This document shows positions 34,819 through 43,956 of a stretch of 64,000 nt of DNA, piece by piece; the first letter of the stretch is position 1, and each line of letters starts with the position of its first letter. The DNA is from Vibrio marisflavi CECT 7928 (GTDB lineage Bacteria > Pseudomonadota > Gammaproteobacteria > Enterobacterales > Vibrionaceae). Location of the stretch: the NCBI RefSeq assembly GCF_921294215.1, contig NZ_CAKLDM010000001.1, positions 620,001 through 684,000 of the forward strand. Reading direction: 5' to 3'. The translations under genes and the position numbers were made by a program. The notes below the pieces were generated by a model. It was given only the letters and a program-made list of their open reading frames with translations. It ran no database searches and was not told the DNA's origin.

Positions 34819-34853
34819 AAGGAGATTGGAACCTCTAAGATTCTAATCTCCTT
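34819..34853 (-). terminator. Terminator of the symporter operon
   Basis: AAGGAGATT (34819-34827) pairs with AATCTCCTT (34845-34853) around an imperfect inner stem. It lies 15 bases past the stop of the symporter gene and is a stable hairpin without a strong T-run. It probably ends the SnoaL-SnoaL-symporter operon. Confidence 0.65.
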
Positions 34854-34867
34854 GAGTGTTTTAGGAT

Positions 34868-36604
34868 TTATGAAGTGATGCTTAGCTTCGACTTTCTTTT
34901 TAAAGCCTGCCAAATTTCCTTAACCATATATAAGCCTGCTGCAGATACAATTAGCCACATGGATACCTTGGCAAAAATAGTCAGCATCTGCGAATCATCA
35001 GCCCATAAGTTTAGTAAGTAAAGGAACAAGATAGAAAGCACAAACATGACAAGTAACCCGTAACTCGCTTTATCTATTTTTCCTGGAATTACATACCAGC
35101 CATCTTCTTTTATTGGCTTGTTAAGGCGTGCATATTCATCTTGCTGGCCTTTAACCGTGTATAAGTGCATCTCTGTTTGCTTGCCAGTAAGCATCAAGCT
35201 TGTAACCCATGCGACAACAGCGTTAACAACGACGCCAATGACGCAATACCACGGCCATGAAACGTCAGTCGCTACTGCTGTGTACCAGATTGATAGAAAG
35301 CTTGCTGCTACACCTATCAGAAGTCCTTTTTCTGTAATGTGCTTTGAGTAAAAGCCCAATACAAACATACAGAAAGTGGCACCGACAAAATAAGAGCCTG
35401 CTTTACTAAGAACTTCCAGCACAGAGCCTGTACTTGTAGCAAACATGATGGCAGGAATAATCACTAGAATCGCCCAACTTACCGTAAATACGCGTGACGC
35501 GATCAAGTAGTGATGCTCAGATTCATTCGGTCTAAAGATGCGTTTGTAGAAGTCTGCCACAGACACTGTTGCCATTGAATTGAAAGCGGAGTCTAGGCTA
35601 GACATACTAGCAGCCAAAATAGCTGCAGCAATCAGACCCATTAGGCCGGGCATACCGTATTCACTTGCGAAGTGCAAAATGATGGTGTTGCCATTGTCAA
35701 AGGACTTACCGTCATAATAGGAGTTGAATAGAATACCTAGGAAGATAAAAATGAAATAGATGAAGAACGCGACATAGCCCATCATCAACATAGATTTTTT
35801 CGCATCACCCATGCTTTTCGCTGCCATACAGCGCTGCACCATCATTTGGCTGCCACCATAAACTGTTGTGTGGAACATGGTCATAGCGATAACGCCAGCC
35901 CAGATAGTAGTAACATGACTAAGGTCTAAGCTTGTCTTTAGTGCATTGGTCATTCCTTTTGCTTTCATATCAGCCATCACTTGTGTCATTGGCTCTGGAA
36001 TACCACTCCAGACAGCTTGGATGATGATGAATGCACCTGCGAATAGTACCAATGCCTGAATCACGTCAGTCCAGATGACTGCGTTAATTCCGCCCATTAC
36101 GGTATAAATCAAAGCAATAGCAGTCACAATCATGATGCAGTACACCACATCTATGCCTGTAATAAACTCCAAAATAATCGCTGTCGCATATAGCACAGCA
36201 GCTGAGCTAAGTGATTGCTTCATCAAGAAAATGACCGAAAGTGTCAATCTTGATGCCTTACCAAATCTGCGCTCTTGATACTCGTAAATTGATGTTAGGC
36301 CTTTGTTATAGAAGAAAGGCATGAACACGGTGACAATAAAAAAGATCACAAGCGGGTAGTTAAGGTGAATAGCCAGAACAGATAAGCCTTCAGTGTATGA
36401 CCAAGCTGGTCCACCTAAAAAGGACATCGCACTTACATAAGTACTCACAACAGAAATACCAATTGCCCACCAAGGTATCGACTTGTCGCCAAGTGCAAAC
36501 TGAGCTGAAGAGGTGACTTTTTTGCCGATAATAGCACCAAGAATCAGGGTAATAACGACATATCCACCAAGAATTGTCCAGTTGAGTAAGCCAAAATCAT
36601 GCAT
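34868..36604 (-). CDS. Sodium/solute symporter (SSS family)
   Basis: This 578-residue polytopic membrane protein has the sodium:solute symporter fold with about 13-14 helices. Seen are FALGDKSIPWWAIGISVVSTYVSAMSFLGGPAWSYTEG (sodium-site helix), then YTVMGGINAVIWTDVIQ, and MSSLDSAFNSMATVSVADFY, the family's G-G-x-x-A-V-x-W-T-D and D-S-x-x-N motifs. The substrate is unknown. It is the last gene of the minus-strand operon behind two SnoaL-like proteins and overlaps the previous gene by eight bases. It therefore probably imports the compound degraded by this locus. Confidence 0.92.
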   Translation of the reverse strand: MHDFGLLNWTILGGYVVITLILGAIIGKKVTSSAQFALGDKSIPWWAIGISVVSTYVSAMSFLGGPAWSYTEGLSVLAIHLNYPLVIFFIVTVFMPFFYNKGLTSIYEYQERRFGKASRLTLSVIFLMKQSLSSAAVLYATAIILEFITGIDVVYCIMIVTAIALIYTVMGGINAVIWTDVIQALVLFAGAFIIIQAVWSGIPEPMTQVMADMKAKGMTNALKTSLDLSHVTTIWAGVIAMTMFHTTVYGGSQMMVQRCMAAKSMGDAKKSMLMMGYVAFFIYFIFIFLGILFNSYYDGKSFDNGNTIILHFASEYGMPGLMGLIAAAILAASMSSLDSAFNSMATVSVADFYKRIFRPNESEHHYLIASRVFTVSWAILVIIPAIMFATSTGSVLEVLSKAGSYFVGATFCMFVLGFYSKHITEKGLLIGVAASFLSIWYTAVATDVSWPWYCVIGVVVNAVVAWVTSLMLTGKQTEMHLYTVKGQQDEYARLNKPIKEDGWYVIPGKIDKASYGLLVMFVLSILFLYLLNLWADDSQMLTIFAKVSMWLIVSAAGLYMVKEIWQALKRKSKLSITS

Positions 36605-37592
36605 ACGTAGGTCCCTCTATTTGTTCTTTCATTTGGCCAAAGACATCATATCCGAGCTGGTGGAGAATATGAATAATATCAATAGCGACCCAGTTTTCTT
36701 TCAGCAATTCACCTTCACGTCGCCAAATATCCATGACTCGCATTTCAATGTGTTTGCCAGTTGGAGCCAGACCCAACCATCCACTTTTGCCAGTGTGAGT
36801 GCCATGCATGTGAGGCCATCCACCAGTGGATACGTAGTCATTTTTAGCCAAAATATTCAGCTCAATATCAACACTTCTATCTGGGAAAGCAAAAACAAAT
36901 GGCGCTTGGTGGTGATTTCTAAAGCCTTTAATTCCACGAGTAGTGCCAATGCCAGCTGGACCGTACCACATAAAATCGGAGTGCCAGTAATTTTCAAGGT
37001 CCATGGACAGAAGATCTTTACCATCAAAACGACCCAAACATGACAACATGTCTTTGACTAAATGTAGGCTTTTACTGCTTGACTCTTGGCAGCAGGACTT
37101 TTGAGTCGTTCCGTCATAGGTGGCCGGAGGTGGCACTAATCCTGAGTGGCCGAGACTGCTGCGAAGTGGGTTAACGCCAGATTGCTCCATGGCATCAATA
37201 AAATCAGGAATCAGGTAATACTCGGTAATTTGTTCGTCTTCTACACAAACCATCTCGGTATAGCGTAGATAAAGGGTTTTTCCTGTTGGTGGAATACCAA
37301 ATAGTTCGTTCTCAAACACACCGACAAAGTAGCCGGTCGAGTTATACCAACATCGACCATCATACTCGCCTTCGACGATAATTTGAGGGCGCCGCTCGAC
37401 GTCTGGTAGAGCATGCTTTAGTGGTGAAAGAAAACCTTGGTGGGATTTATCTGGGCCATACAAATCATTGATGGGGTGGGCAGCACAAAATTTTACGTCA
37501 GGGTTAAGTTTTGTTTGAGCGACATCCAATTGTCTGCTTTCTGGTGCTCGAAAATAGTCCCGGTAAAACTGTTCAACGATGTTGTGTGTCAT
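36597..37592 (-). CDS. Two-domain SnoaL-like (NTF2-fold) protein, paralogue 2
   Basis: The 331-residue protein is longer than an ordinary SnoaL domain (about 130) and reads as two such domains. The first covers residues 1-150 with HPINDLYGPDKSHQGFLSPL and RYTEMVCVEDEQITEYYLIPD; the second covers about 190-320 with WHSDFMWYGPAGIGTTRGIKGF and MRVMDIWRREGELLKENWVAID. W-Y-G-P and E-N-W-V-x-I-D-x-x recur in the paralogue at 44818. SnoaL-type folds catalyse ring closure, hydrations or isomerisations, but the reaction is unknown. A 107-base gap with a 10-bp inverted repeat separates it from the other upstream paralogue. Confidence 0.8.
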   Translation of the reverse strand: MTHNIVEQFYRDYFRAPESRQLDVAQTKLNPDVKFCAAHPINDLYGPDKSHQGFLSPLKHALPDVERRPQIIVEGEYDGRCWYNSTGYFVGVFENELFGIPPTGKTLYLRYTEMVCVEDEQITEYYLIPDFIDAMEQSGVNPLRSSLGHSGLVPPPATYDGTTQKSCCQESSSKSLHLVKDMLSCLGRFDGKDLLSMDLENYWHSDFMWYGPAGIGTTRGIKGFRNHHQAPFVFAFPDRSVDIELNILAKNDYVSTGGWPHMHGTHTGKSGWLGLAPTGKHIEMRVMDIWRREGELLKENWVAIDIIHILHQLGYDVFGQMKEQIEGPTYA

Positions 37593-37625
37593 GCTTCACT
37601 TCCTTTCGTTAGATGTTGAATTTAC

Positions 37626-37673
37626 TCAGCTAACTATTCGTTATTTATTATTTTGTTATGTTGAGTTAGCTGA
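37626..37673 (-). promoter_or_regulatory. Intercistronic inverted repeat between the two SnoaL-like genes
   Basis: TCAGCTAACT (37626-37635) and AGTTAGCTGA (37664-37673) form a perfect 10-bp stem with an AT-rich 28-base loop. No T-run follows on the minus strand. It may adjust mRNA processing or partial termination between the two genes. Confidence 0.55.
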
Positions 37674-37699
37674 AGTGTGCAGGCTGAAATGTTGTTGAT

Positions 37700-38674
37700 T
37701 TAACCTTGTTGGAGCAATATCTGTTTCCAAACGGCTGTTTCATCAAAAAGGGTAAATTCTCGGCGTAAGCCCCAAGGCCCAAACTCTGCGTGGCTGATTC
37801 CCATTACATAAACTTCAGCATTGGTTGGCTTACCAAATAGTCCATAGCCTTCATGTTTGCCTTCCATAGACCAACGAATCGCAGCTCTAGGTGACATCAT
37901 CGAATCGTCTCTTCCAATGCGATGATGAACAGTAAACTTAGCATTTGGGAAAGCAGAACGGAGCTGCATCCAGAATTGATCAACTTCAGAGTGGGAAAGA
38001 GCACCCTTGCCACCCGGATATTCACCGATACATGCTCGGTCGTACTGTTTCGGTATAGCGGAAAACTCAGCATTCATGATTTGGTTCAAGATGGACTCGT
38101 ACTGTTGGCCCCACTCATTGTCATTTCCAACGCCCACGTAAGGCCCTTGAACATCTTGCTTTGCTGTGAACGGGAAAGGACTGTGTTCAACTCCGCCTTC
38201 TTGTTCGATTAGGTCTTGAGCGTATTCGCGAGAAGTCATGCCAATTTGACTAGCAATTGATGCTTGATCGCGAATTAGCCACTCATCGTTTATCTGGTTA
38301 TTGATTGCGTGACAGTCAGCAATGATCCTATAGCGAAGTTTGGTATTGCTTGCTTGACCGTAAACGCCAGAGTTCATGTGCGTTGCGGTAGAAATGATGC
38401 GGTGTGATGAGAGCATGCCAGTTTCTGGTGTACCAGACCAGATAACATCTTCAGCCAATAAGGTTCTGTCTGGGAACTCTGCCAGTGTCGCCATGGTTGC
38501 GTTAACAACATTTTGATTTCCATGCGAAATGGAGCTTGGGGTACGAACGACAATATCTGGAGAATAATAGTGGTCTAGAGTACGCAGTCCTCGGTCTTCC
38601 CATATTTCTTTGGTGATGCCCAATATGTAGTCGGGGAAGTTTTGCCACTTTTTGTCAAAGCCGGTCATGGCCAT
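37700..38674 (-). CDS. Two-domain SnoaL-like (NTF2-fold) protein, paralogue 1
   Basis: This 324-residue protein has the same two-domain plan as its downstream neighbour but is clearly diverged. The first half has ILGITKEIWEDRGLRTLDHYYSPDIVVRTP and a strand with TLLAEDVIWSG. The second half opens ILNQIMNAEFSAIPKQYDRACI and ends FGPWGLRREFTLFDETAVWKQIL. Such proteins of about 325 residues are often annotated as ester cyclase or NTF2-family. It is the first gene after a LacI-type operator at 38720-38736, so its expression is probably induced by the pathway substrate. No catalytic residue can be assigned. Confidence 0.78.
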   Translation of the reverse strand: MAMTGFDKKWQNFPDYILGITKEIWEDRGLRTLDHYYSPDIVVRTPSSISHGNQNVVNATMATLAEFPDRTLLAEDVIWSGTPETGMLSSHRIISTATHMNSGVYGQASNTKLRYRIIADCHAINNQINDEWLIRDQASIASQIGMTSREYAQDLIEQEGGVEHSPFPFTAKQDVQGPYVGVGNDNEWGQQYESILNQIMNAEFSAIPKQYDRACIGEYPGGKGALSHSEVDQFWMQLRSAFPNAKFTVHHRIGRDDSMMSPRAAIRWSMEGKHEGYGLFGKPTNAEVYVMGISHAEFGPWGLRREFTLFDETAVWKQILLQQG

Positions 38675-38959
38675 TGTTAGCCTCCTTTCGTTTTTGTTTT
38701 AAACACAGATTGCTCAAAATTGGATACGTATTCAAATTACATTGAGTTTATTATTTGTCAACAAAATGTTTCAGGTTTGTATCAAAAGTTGGCGTGTGAT
38801 AACAGGGGATGTAATTTAGAGCTTGATGTGTGCTTGCATTAAAAAAAATTCTATCGCGCGAGAAAAATAATCTGGGAAAGCAGAATGTCAATCGAACATG
38901 GATTAGCGATCAATTGATAAGTAGACGCCCCGAGACGAGGCGTATTCAAATGGGCGTTT
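38675..38959. other. Control region of the SnoaL-symporter operon
   Basis: The 285 bases between the lacI-type gene and the first SnoaL gene hold an operator (38720-38736) and a hairpin at 38925-38943 that may end the LacI transcript (8-bp stem with one mismatch, no T-run). The promoter for the SnoaL operon must lie here. Confidence 0.6.
38720..38736. promoter_or_regulatory. LacI-type operator 1 (TTGGATACGTATTCAAA)
   Basis: The near-palindrome centred on ACGT lies 46 bases upstream of the SnoaL start at 38674. It matches the other two sites at 40760-40776 and 40834-40850 at 13 or 14 of 17 positions. The central CG and flanking symmetry are what LacI-family regulators read. Confidence 0.75.
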
Positions 38960-39961
38960 TTAGCAGCTAGAGCGCTCGATTAGCTTGCCTTTCTGCATTA
39001 AATATTTTCCCGCCGTCGTTTGATTATTTTGAATTCGTTCCAGTAAATCATCGACGACAACGGTTGATATTTGTTCGATAGGCTGTTGTATGGTTGTTAG
39101 GTTGTATGCAGGCCAGCTAGACATCTGTATATCATCGACTCCCATTACAGCAAAATCTTCAGGTACCCGTTTCCCAGATGCTCGTAAGCCATCGATAACG
39201 CCTAAGGCAAGAATGTCATTGGCACAAAATATTGCCTCAGTATGCGGCACTCTGTTCACTATATGCTTTGCTGCCTTAACTCCGGAATCAAAGCTATAGC
39301 AAGCTTCGACGAAATCAGGTGGAGAGAGACCTAACTCACTCAACCCTTTAGAAAAACCTTTCCATCGTTCTTCACTTGTCATCGACCCTGCATCGCCACT
39401 TACATATGCCATCTTTGAGTAGTTTTGCTTTGCCAAGAAAAGTGCGGCTTGTCTTCCCGCATCTAGGTTGTCTAACCCAACACTGTTCGCTGTCAACCCA
39501 TCCACATAACGGTTGATAAAGCTCAAATGGACACCAAACTTGTCGCATTGAGCTACCGCTTTACTAGAGAGGCGACTGGTAGCAATAATAAGTCCGTCGA
39601 CTTGATATTCTATCGCTCTGGAGATCGCGAGGTCCAAATTGTCTTCATCGATAGGGCATAGTATGCCTTGGCAGCCTCGCTTCTGGATCACGCTGGTTAG
39701 TTTGCGTGCCAGCATGTCGTACATTGGGTTGCTTTCGCTATCTAGGGCTATTGCGATAAGGCCAGAGCGATTTGAAATGAGGCTGCGAGCGATAGCATTT
39801 GGTGTGTAACCTAACTTGTTTGCAGCTTCAATGACCATCTGGCGTTTTTTTTCGCTGATACTGGCCTTTGGGTTAAACGCTCGAGAGACGGTAGATTGTG
39901 AAACCCCTAAAACTTTCGCCACATCTATCGATGTTATTTTACTTTTAATGCTGACCTCCAA
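38960..39961 (-). CDS. LacI-family transcription regulator
   Basis: The 333-residue protein has the LacI-type DNA-binding domain (SIDVAKVLGVSQSTVSRAF, then GYTPNAIARSL hinge helix). A periplasmic-binding-protein-like sensor domain follows, with an FCANDILALGVIDGLRASG strand and VMGVDDIQMSSW. It probably binds the three related operators in the locus and releases them on binding the substrate. The start is uncertain: the listed frame begins at a TTG just after the aldolase stop. GGAGGT occupies 39955-39960, so the true start may be the ATT at 39949 or another near codon. It is the second gene of the aldolase-regulator operon. Confidence 0.9.
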   Translation of the reverse strand: MEVSIKSKITSIDVAKVLGVSQSTVSRAFNPKASISEKKRQMVIEAANKLGYTPNAIARSLISNRSGLIAIALDSESNPMYDMLARKLTSVIQKRGCQGILCPIDEDNLDLAISRAIEYQVDGLIIATSRLSSKAVAQCDKFGVHLSFINRYVDGLTANSVGLDNLDAGRQAALFLAKQNYSKMAYVSGDAGSMTSEERWKGFSKGLSELGLSPPDFVEACYSFDSGVKAAKHIVNRVPHTEAIFCANDILALGVIDGLRASGKRVPEDFAVMGVDDIQMSSWPAYNLTTIQQPIEQISTVVVDDLLERIQNNQTTAGKYLMQKGKLIERSSC

Positions 39962-39963
39962 TG

Positions 39964-40707
39964 CTAATCGTTAGACTCGACCTGAGTCCTCTGATTTTTG
40001 AATCCATCAATAATCATTTTATGCTCTGACGCTAAACCAAAAAAGGATACACCTAATTTTCGCCAATGGGCAATCTGTTTTGCGTCAGATACAAACATAC
40101 CGACTGGTTTGTCATAACTTTTTGCTACTTCGATAATTTTTAGGCTAGCATCACGTACTGATTCGCCATTTACTGAGCTTTCTCCATACGCAACCGCTAG
40201 ATCAACTTGACCGATGAAAAGGGCATCCACACCATTTACTGCGGCAATGTCTGACACATTGTCTACGCCTTCGATGTCTTCTATTTGAACAACAACCGTG
40301 GTTTGATTTGCACTGTCGGAAAGGTGCTCTTGCATGAGTTTTTGTGTGTATTGGGCTGCGCGAGTTGAGCCTGCGTATCCGCGTCCACCGGCACCAAAGT
40401 GACATTTCGCAACAATTGTTTCTGCTTGTGTTGCTGAACATACATGTGGAACCAATATGCCAGTGGCCCCACAATCTAGTGAGTTTAAGATAGTGGAAGG
40501 TTGACTGTCTGGGATTCTTACCAATGTTGGGATGTTAGAGACCATTAGGCATAGATCCAGTGAAGTACGGTCAAAAGGAGAATGCTCTGCATCAAGGATA
40601 AGAAAATCTAAATCACAGTATTGGAGAACTTCAATAATATGAGGGTGAGGAGTTTTGACAAATGTCCCAAGTAGAGGTTCTTTAGCTAGCTGCTTTGCAA
40701 AATTCAT
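39964..40707 (-). CDS. HpcH/HpaI-family aldolase
   Basis: This 247-residue protein has the HpaI/GarL fold. FLILDAEHSPFDRTSL (Asp, Glu and His of the metal/base site), TLVRIPDSQPSTILNSLDCGATGILVPHV, QIEDIEGVDNV and GVDALFIGQVDLAVAYG are in the family order. Such class II enzymes cleave 2-oxo-4-hydroxy acids to pyruvate (or oxaloacetate) and an aldehyde. That would make sense as a late step of catabolism here. The exact substrate is not determined. It is divergent from the dehydrogenase operon, with two operators between them, and is followed by the lacI-type gene after two bases. Confidence 0.9.
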   Translation of the reverse strand: MNFAKQLAKEPLLGTFVKTPHPHIIEVLQYCDLDFLILDAEHSPFDRTSLDLCLMVSNIPTLVRIPDSQPSTILNSLDCGATGILVPHVCSATQAETIVAKCHFGAGGRGYAGSTRAAQYTQKLMQEHLSDSANQTTVVVQIEDIEGVDNVSDIAAVNGVDALFIGQVDLAVAYGESSVNGESVRDASLKIIEVAKSYDKPVGMFVSDAKQIAHWRKLGVSFFGLASEHKMIIDGFKNQRTQVESND

Positions 40708-40759
40708 GTTGATTCCTTAAATAGTTGTTGCGCGATGTTAATAAACTGTTTATGGTATT

Positions 40760-40776
40760 TTGCATTCGTAGTCAAA
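40760..40776. promoter_or_regulatory. LacI-type operator 2 (TTGCATTCGTAGTCAAA)
   Basis: This site is 53 bases upstream of the aldolase start on the minus strand. It keeps the TTG-n-AT-n-CGTA-n-TCAAA pattern of the other two operators. It is placed to control the aldolase-LacI operon, possibly for auto-regulation. Confidence 0.7.
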
Positions 40777-40833
40777 TTATGAATCATCTTTAGTGATAGC
40801 TAACTCGGTTTATCACTATTTTTTGGAAGTAAA

Positions 40834-40850
40834 GTGCATACGTAGTCAAA
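40834..40850. promoter_or_regulatory. LacI-type operator 3 (GTGCATACGTAGTCAAA)
   Basis: This site ends at the AAGGAGAG ribosome site of the dehydrogenase gene, 15 bases before its start. It shares 14 of 17 bases with operator 2. Together the two flank the divergent promoter, 74 bases apart centre to centre, about seven helical turns, which would permit looping. Confidence 0.72.
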
Positions 40851-40864
40851 AAGGAGAGCGATCA

Positions 40865-42169
40865 ATGGTTACCTATCTAAAGCGTGGGATCACTGAAGAA
40901 GTATCAGAATCGAATGATGCGAAAGTAAGAGGCGTAGTTGAGGGGATACTTGCCGATATCCAATCTCAAGGAGATGAAGCGGTAAGAGCTCTGTCTGAGA
41001 AATTCGATAACTGGTCACCTGATCAATTTAGGCTCACCGAAGAGCAGATCCAAGCATGTATTGATAGCCTTGATGCTGCCACAATTGATGATATTAAGTT
41101 TGCTCAAGAGCAAGTCAGAAACTTTGCCCAAATCCAACGCAACTCGATGCAAGACGTAGAAGTAGAAACGCTACCGGGTGTAGTTCTAGGGCACAAAAAC
41201 ATCCCAGTCGACAGTGTCGGTTGCTATGTTCCCGGTGGAAAATATCCACTTGTTGCTTCGGCTCACATGAGTGTGTTGACGGCTAAAGTTGCTGGCGTCA
41301 AACGTGTAATCGCTTGTGCACCACCGTTTAATGGAAAGCCGAATGCCGAAATTGTCGCAGCAATGGCGATGGCTGGTGCCGATGAAATCTACTGTTTTGG
41401 TGGCGTTCAAGCTGTTGGTGCAATGGCGTTAGGTACTGAGACGATCAAGCCTGTTGATATGATTGTTGGTCCAGGAAACGCATTTGTAGCCGAGGCTAAA
41501 CGTCAACTATTTGGTCGTGTAGGTATTGACCTGTTTGCTGGCCCGACAGAAACCTTAGTTATTGCCGATGATAAAGGTTGTGATCCTGAATTAGCGGCAG
41601 CAGATCTATTAGGCCAAGCGGAACATGGTTACAACTCACCTGCGGTATTACTGACTAACTCAGAGCAGTTTGCAGAACAAACGATTGCTGAAATTGAGCG
41701 CCAACTTACCATTTTGCCAACAGCGGAAGTAGCAGGCAAAGCATGGCAAGATTATGGCCAAGTGATTGTTTGTGACAGTTATGACGAAATGGTGGAAGTT
41801 GCAGATGACATTGCTTCAGAGCACGTTCAAGTCATGACGGAAGATCCGCAATATTTCCTAGACAATATGTCTAACTATGGCGCTTTGTTCTTAGGCAAAG
41901 AAACTAACGTGTCATACGGAGACAAGTGTATTGGTACCAACCATACCTTGCCGACGAAGAAAGCTGCACGTTATACCGGTGGCTTGTGGGTAGGTAAGTT
42001 TATTAAAACTTGTACATACCAACGCGTTACGGCGAAGGCATCACTATTCGTCGGTGAATATTGCTCTCGCTTGTGTGAACTAGAAGGTTTTGCTGGTCAC
42101 AAAGAGCAGGCGGATATTCGGGTTCGTCGATACTCCTCAATGGAAGAAGAGGAGTTGTTGAATGAGTAA
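40865..42169 (+). CDS. Histidinol-dehydrogenase-family enzyme, HpsN-like
   Basis: This protein of about 434 residues belongs to the HisD family of NAD-dependent, zinc-containing alcohol dehydrogenases. The core is [20 protein letters not shown], then [20 protein letters not shown], then [30 protein letters not shown] with a following [13 protein letters not shown] resembles the sulfopropanediol-dehydrogenase (HpsN) branch rather than true HisD. No other his gene is near. It would oxidise an alcohol of the pathway substrate to an acid. The longest frame starts at 40793, but ATG 40865 with GGAGAG upstream fits the family. The stop overlaps the SDR start. Confidence 0.88.
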   Translation: MVTYLKRGITEEVSESNDAKVRGVVEGILADIQSQGDEAVRALSEKFDNWSPDQFRLTEEQIQACIDSLDAATIDDIKFAQEQVRNFAQIQRNSMQDVEVETLPGVVLGHKNIPVDSVGCYVPGGKYPLVASAHMSVLTAKVAGVKRVIACAPPFNGKPNAEIVAAMAMAGADEIYCFGGVQAVGAMALGTETIKPVDMIVGPGNAFVAEAKRQLFGRVGIDLFAGPTETLVIADDKGCDPELAAADLLGQAEHGYNSPAVLLTNSEQFAEQTIAEIERQLTILPTAEVAGKAWQDYGQVIVCDSYDEMVEVADDIASEHVQVMTEDPQYFLDNMSNYGALFLGKETNVSYGDKCIGTNHTLPTKKAARYTGGLWVGKFIKTCTYQRVTAKASLFVGEYCSRLCELEGFAGHKEQADIRVRRYSSMEEEELLNE

Positions 42170-42896
42170 ATACGCCTTGGTAACAGGCGGAAGTGGCGGC
42201 CTTGGGGCCGCTATTTGTGCGATGCTTGCCAACAATGATTATAAAGTGATTTTTACCTATCACTCGAACAAAGATAAGGCTGAAAAAATTTTAGACAGCT
42301 TGGTGGGTGAAGAGCATGCTTGTTATCAGTTAAATGTCGCAGACACACAGGCAATCGAAGATCTGCAAGCTAACCTTCGTAAGGACAATATTGATATCGA
42401 CCTTCTAGTTAATTGTGCAGGAACGACTCAGTTTGTCGCTCATCATGACCTCGATGCTCTCGAAGATAGCGTCATAGATAAAATCTTGTCGGTCAATGTT
42501 CGAGCTCCGTTTGCGATGACTCGCTCATTTCTCCCTTCTCTAAAAAAGAACAAAGGTTGTGTCATCAACATTACTTCTATCGCTGCCAAGACTGCGATGG
42601 GTAGCAATATTGCCTATTGCGCTAGTAAAGCTGCGTTGGAGAATATGACCTGTTCATTAGCAAGAGCGCTCGCGCCTGACGTAAGAGTGTTATCTGTTGC
42701 CCCCGGGTTAATCGATACGGAGTTTGTTAAAGGATTGGACGATAAATGGCGAGATCAACAAGAGCAAGCCACTCCATTGCAAAGGCTCGCTGACGTTGAT
42801 GAAGTTGCGAAAGCGGTGTTATTGGCCGCGGAACATTTAACATTTTCCACTGGTACAACAATCAGTGTTGATGGCGGCAGGCCGCTGAGTAATTAA
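42162..42896 (+). CDS. Short-chain dehydrogenase/reductase
   Basis: A 244-residue classical SDR. The NAD(P) loop is [20 protein letters not shown] lies in [11 protein letters not shown], the catalytic Ser is in [10 protein letters not shown], and [17 protein letters not shown] carries Tyr and Lys. The C-terminus [13 protein letters not shown] is standard for FabG-like reductases or sugar dehydrogenases. It overlaps the HisD-like gene by eight bases and would act on the same or the next intermediate. The substrate cannot be read. Confidence 0.92.
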   Translation: MSKYALVTGGSGGLGAAICAMLANNDYKVIFTYHSNKDKAEKILDSLVGEEHACYQLNVADTQAIEDLQANLRKDNIDIDLLVNCAGTTQFVAHHDLDALEDSVIDKILSVNVRAPFAMTRSFLPSLKKNKGCVINITSIAAKTAMGSNIAYCASKAALENMTCSLARALAPDVRVLSVAPGLIDTEFVKGLDDKWRDQQEQATPLQRLADVDEVAKAVLLAAEHLTFSTGTTISVDGGRPLSN

Positions 42897-42897
42897 G

Positions 42898-42932
42898 TAA
42901 CCTCAGGCTTAGCTTATCTGAAGCTGAGGTTA
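42898..42932 (+). promoter_or_regulatory. Intercistronic hairpin between the SDR and bicupin genes
   Basis: TAACCTCAG (42898-42906) pairs perfectly with CTGAGGTTA (42924-42932), nine bases on each side, with an inner CTT/AAG extension. No T-run follows. It sits just after the SDR stop and before the ribosome site of the bicupin gene. Confidence 0.6.
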
Positions 42933-42951
42933 ACTATAAAAAGGATTTAGA

Positions 42952-43956
42952 ATGAGTTTACAACAACAGATCAATAGTCAATTGGTGCGTTATATGGAGC
43001 TAATTCCGGGAACTCAAGCGTTTATTGATGCACGTACACCCGGAAGCCACTTGAAAGATAACTTCTGTATTATTGGTGCAGGTGTCGCTGAGAGCAGCCG
43101 CCAGCATGTACATATCAGAGAAACGTCGGGGTTTAATATTGGTGCGGCTGGTCAGCCTCCGGGCATAAAGAACTCTTTGCATTCGCACACCACGGCTGAG
43201 CTGTTTATTGTGTTTAAAGGGAGCTTCCGTCTTTATTGGGGTAACGAAGGCGAATACGATGCGGTATTGAGCAAAGGCGATATTATTTCCATTCCAACCA
43301 ATCTATTCAGAGGCTTTGAAGTCGTCGGCAGAGACTACGGGTTTATGTATTCCGTTTTGGGCGGTGATGATTCAGGCGGCGGTGTTACTTGGCATCCTAG
43401 CGTTATTGAAGAAAGCCAAGGACATGGTTTGTACTTATGCAAAGATAAAAGCTTGGTGGATACACAGTCTGGAGATTCAGTACCAAGCCAAGAAAAGTTA
43501 ATGCCAGTGCTGACTAGCAAGGATATGGAGAGTTTTGACAATTATACTGTCGAGCAAATGCTGCCTTACGTTGTGAAGCATTCAGACTATCAAAGTGTTG
43601 TGAATGACTTTTCTGGTATCGACTACCAACAGTTTGCTTTAACGGGTAGCCCAAATTCTGAGTATGATTTCCAAGTGAAAAGTGAAGATGACGTCAGTAT
43701 ACACGCGTTTGCTTTGAACAATGGTGCGACACTACCGTCCTATCGCCGTGATGAAAAACAAGTACTGATTAACTTTAGTGGAGATACCTTAGTTGAAGTG
43801 TTCGATGGTGAGGAGCTTGCTCAAGTCGTACTCACAACAGGTGATGTTTTCAACGTGCCAAAAGGTGCTGCGATAAGCCTTGAAAATATCCGTGGTGATA
43901 GCTTTGTCTATCAAGTGTTAGGAAGTGACAATCCAACTAAGCCAGAGGTTCTGTGA
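42952..43956 (+). CDS. Bicupin protein
   Basis: The 334-residue soluble protein has two cupin barrels. The first holds NSLHSHTTAELFIVFKGSFRLYW and LSKGDIISIPTNLFRGFE, with a H-x-H...E metal triad and distant His/Glu. The second (about residues 225-330) holds a degenerate repeat: ALNNGATLPSYRRDEKQVLI, then LVEVFDGEELAQVV and GDVFNVPKGAAISLE, without the His pair. One active metal site is therefore likely. Gentisate-dioxygenase and quercetinase relatives have this plan, but an isomerase or dehydratase is equally possible. A GGATT ribosome site precedes the ATG. It overlaps the hydrolase gene. Confidence 0.83.
   Translation: MSLQQQINSQLVRYMELIPGTQAFIDARTPGSHLKDNFCIIGAGVAESSRQHVHIRETSGFNIGAAGQPPGIKNSLHSHTTAELFIVFKGSFRLYWGNEGEYDAVLSKGDIISIPTNLFRGFEVVGRDYGFMYSVLGGDDSGGGVTWHPSVIEESQGHGLYLCKDKSLVDTQSGDSVPSQEKLMPVLTSKDMESFDNYTVEQMLPYVVKHSDYQSVVNDFSGIDYQQFALTGSPNSEYDFQVKSEDDVSIHAFALNNGATLPSYRRDEKQVLINFSGDTLVEVFDGEELAQVVLTTGDVFNVPKGAAISLENIRGDSFVYQVLGSDNPTKPEVL

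Noticed and set aside
40793..40864. Upstream extension of the HisD-like protein
   Set aside because: The extra 24 residues would be translated through the LacI-type operator and the ribosome site, and they have no family counterpart.
40865..42169. True histidinol dehydrogenase (hisD)
   Set aside because: No his genes nearby, and the GTNHTLPT...[10 protein letters not shown] segment fits the HpsN-like branch in a catabolic operon.
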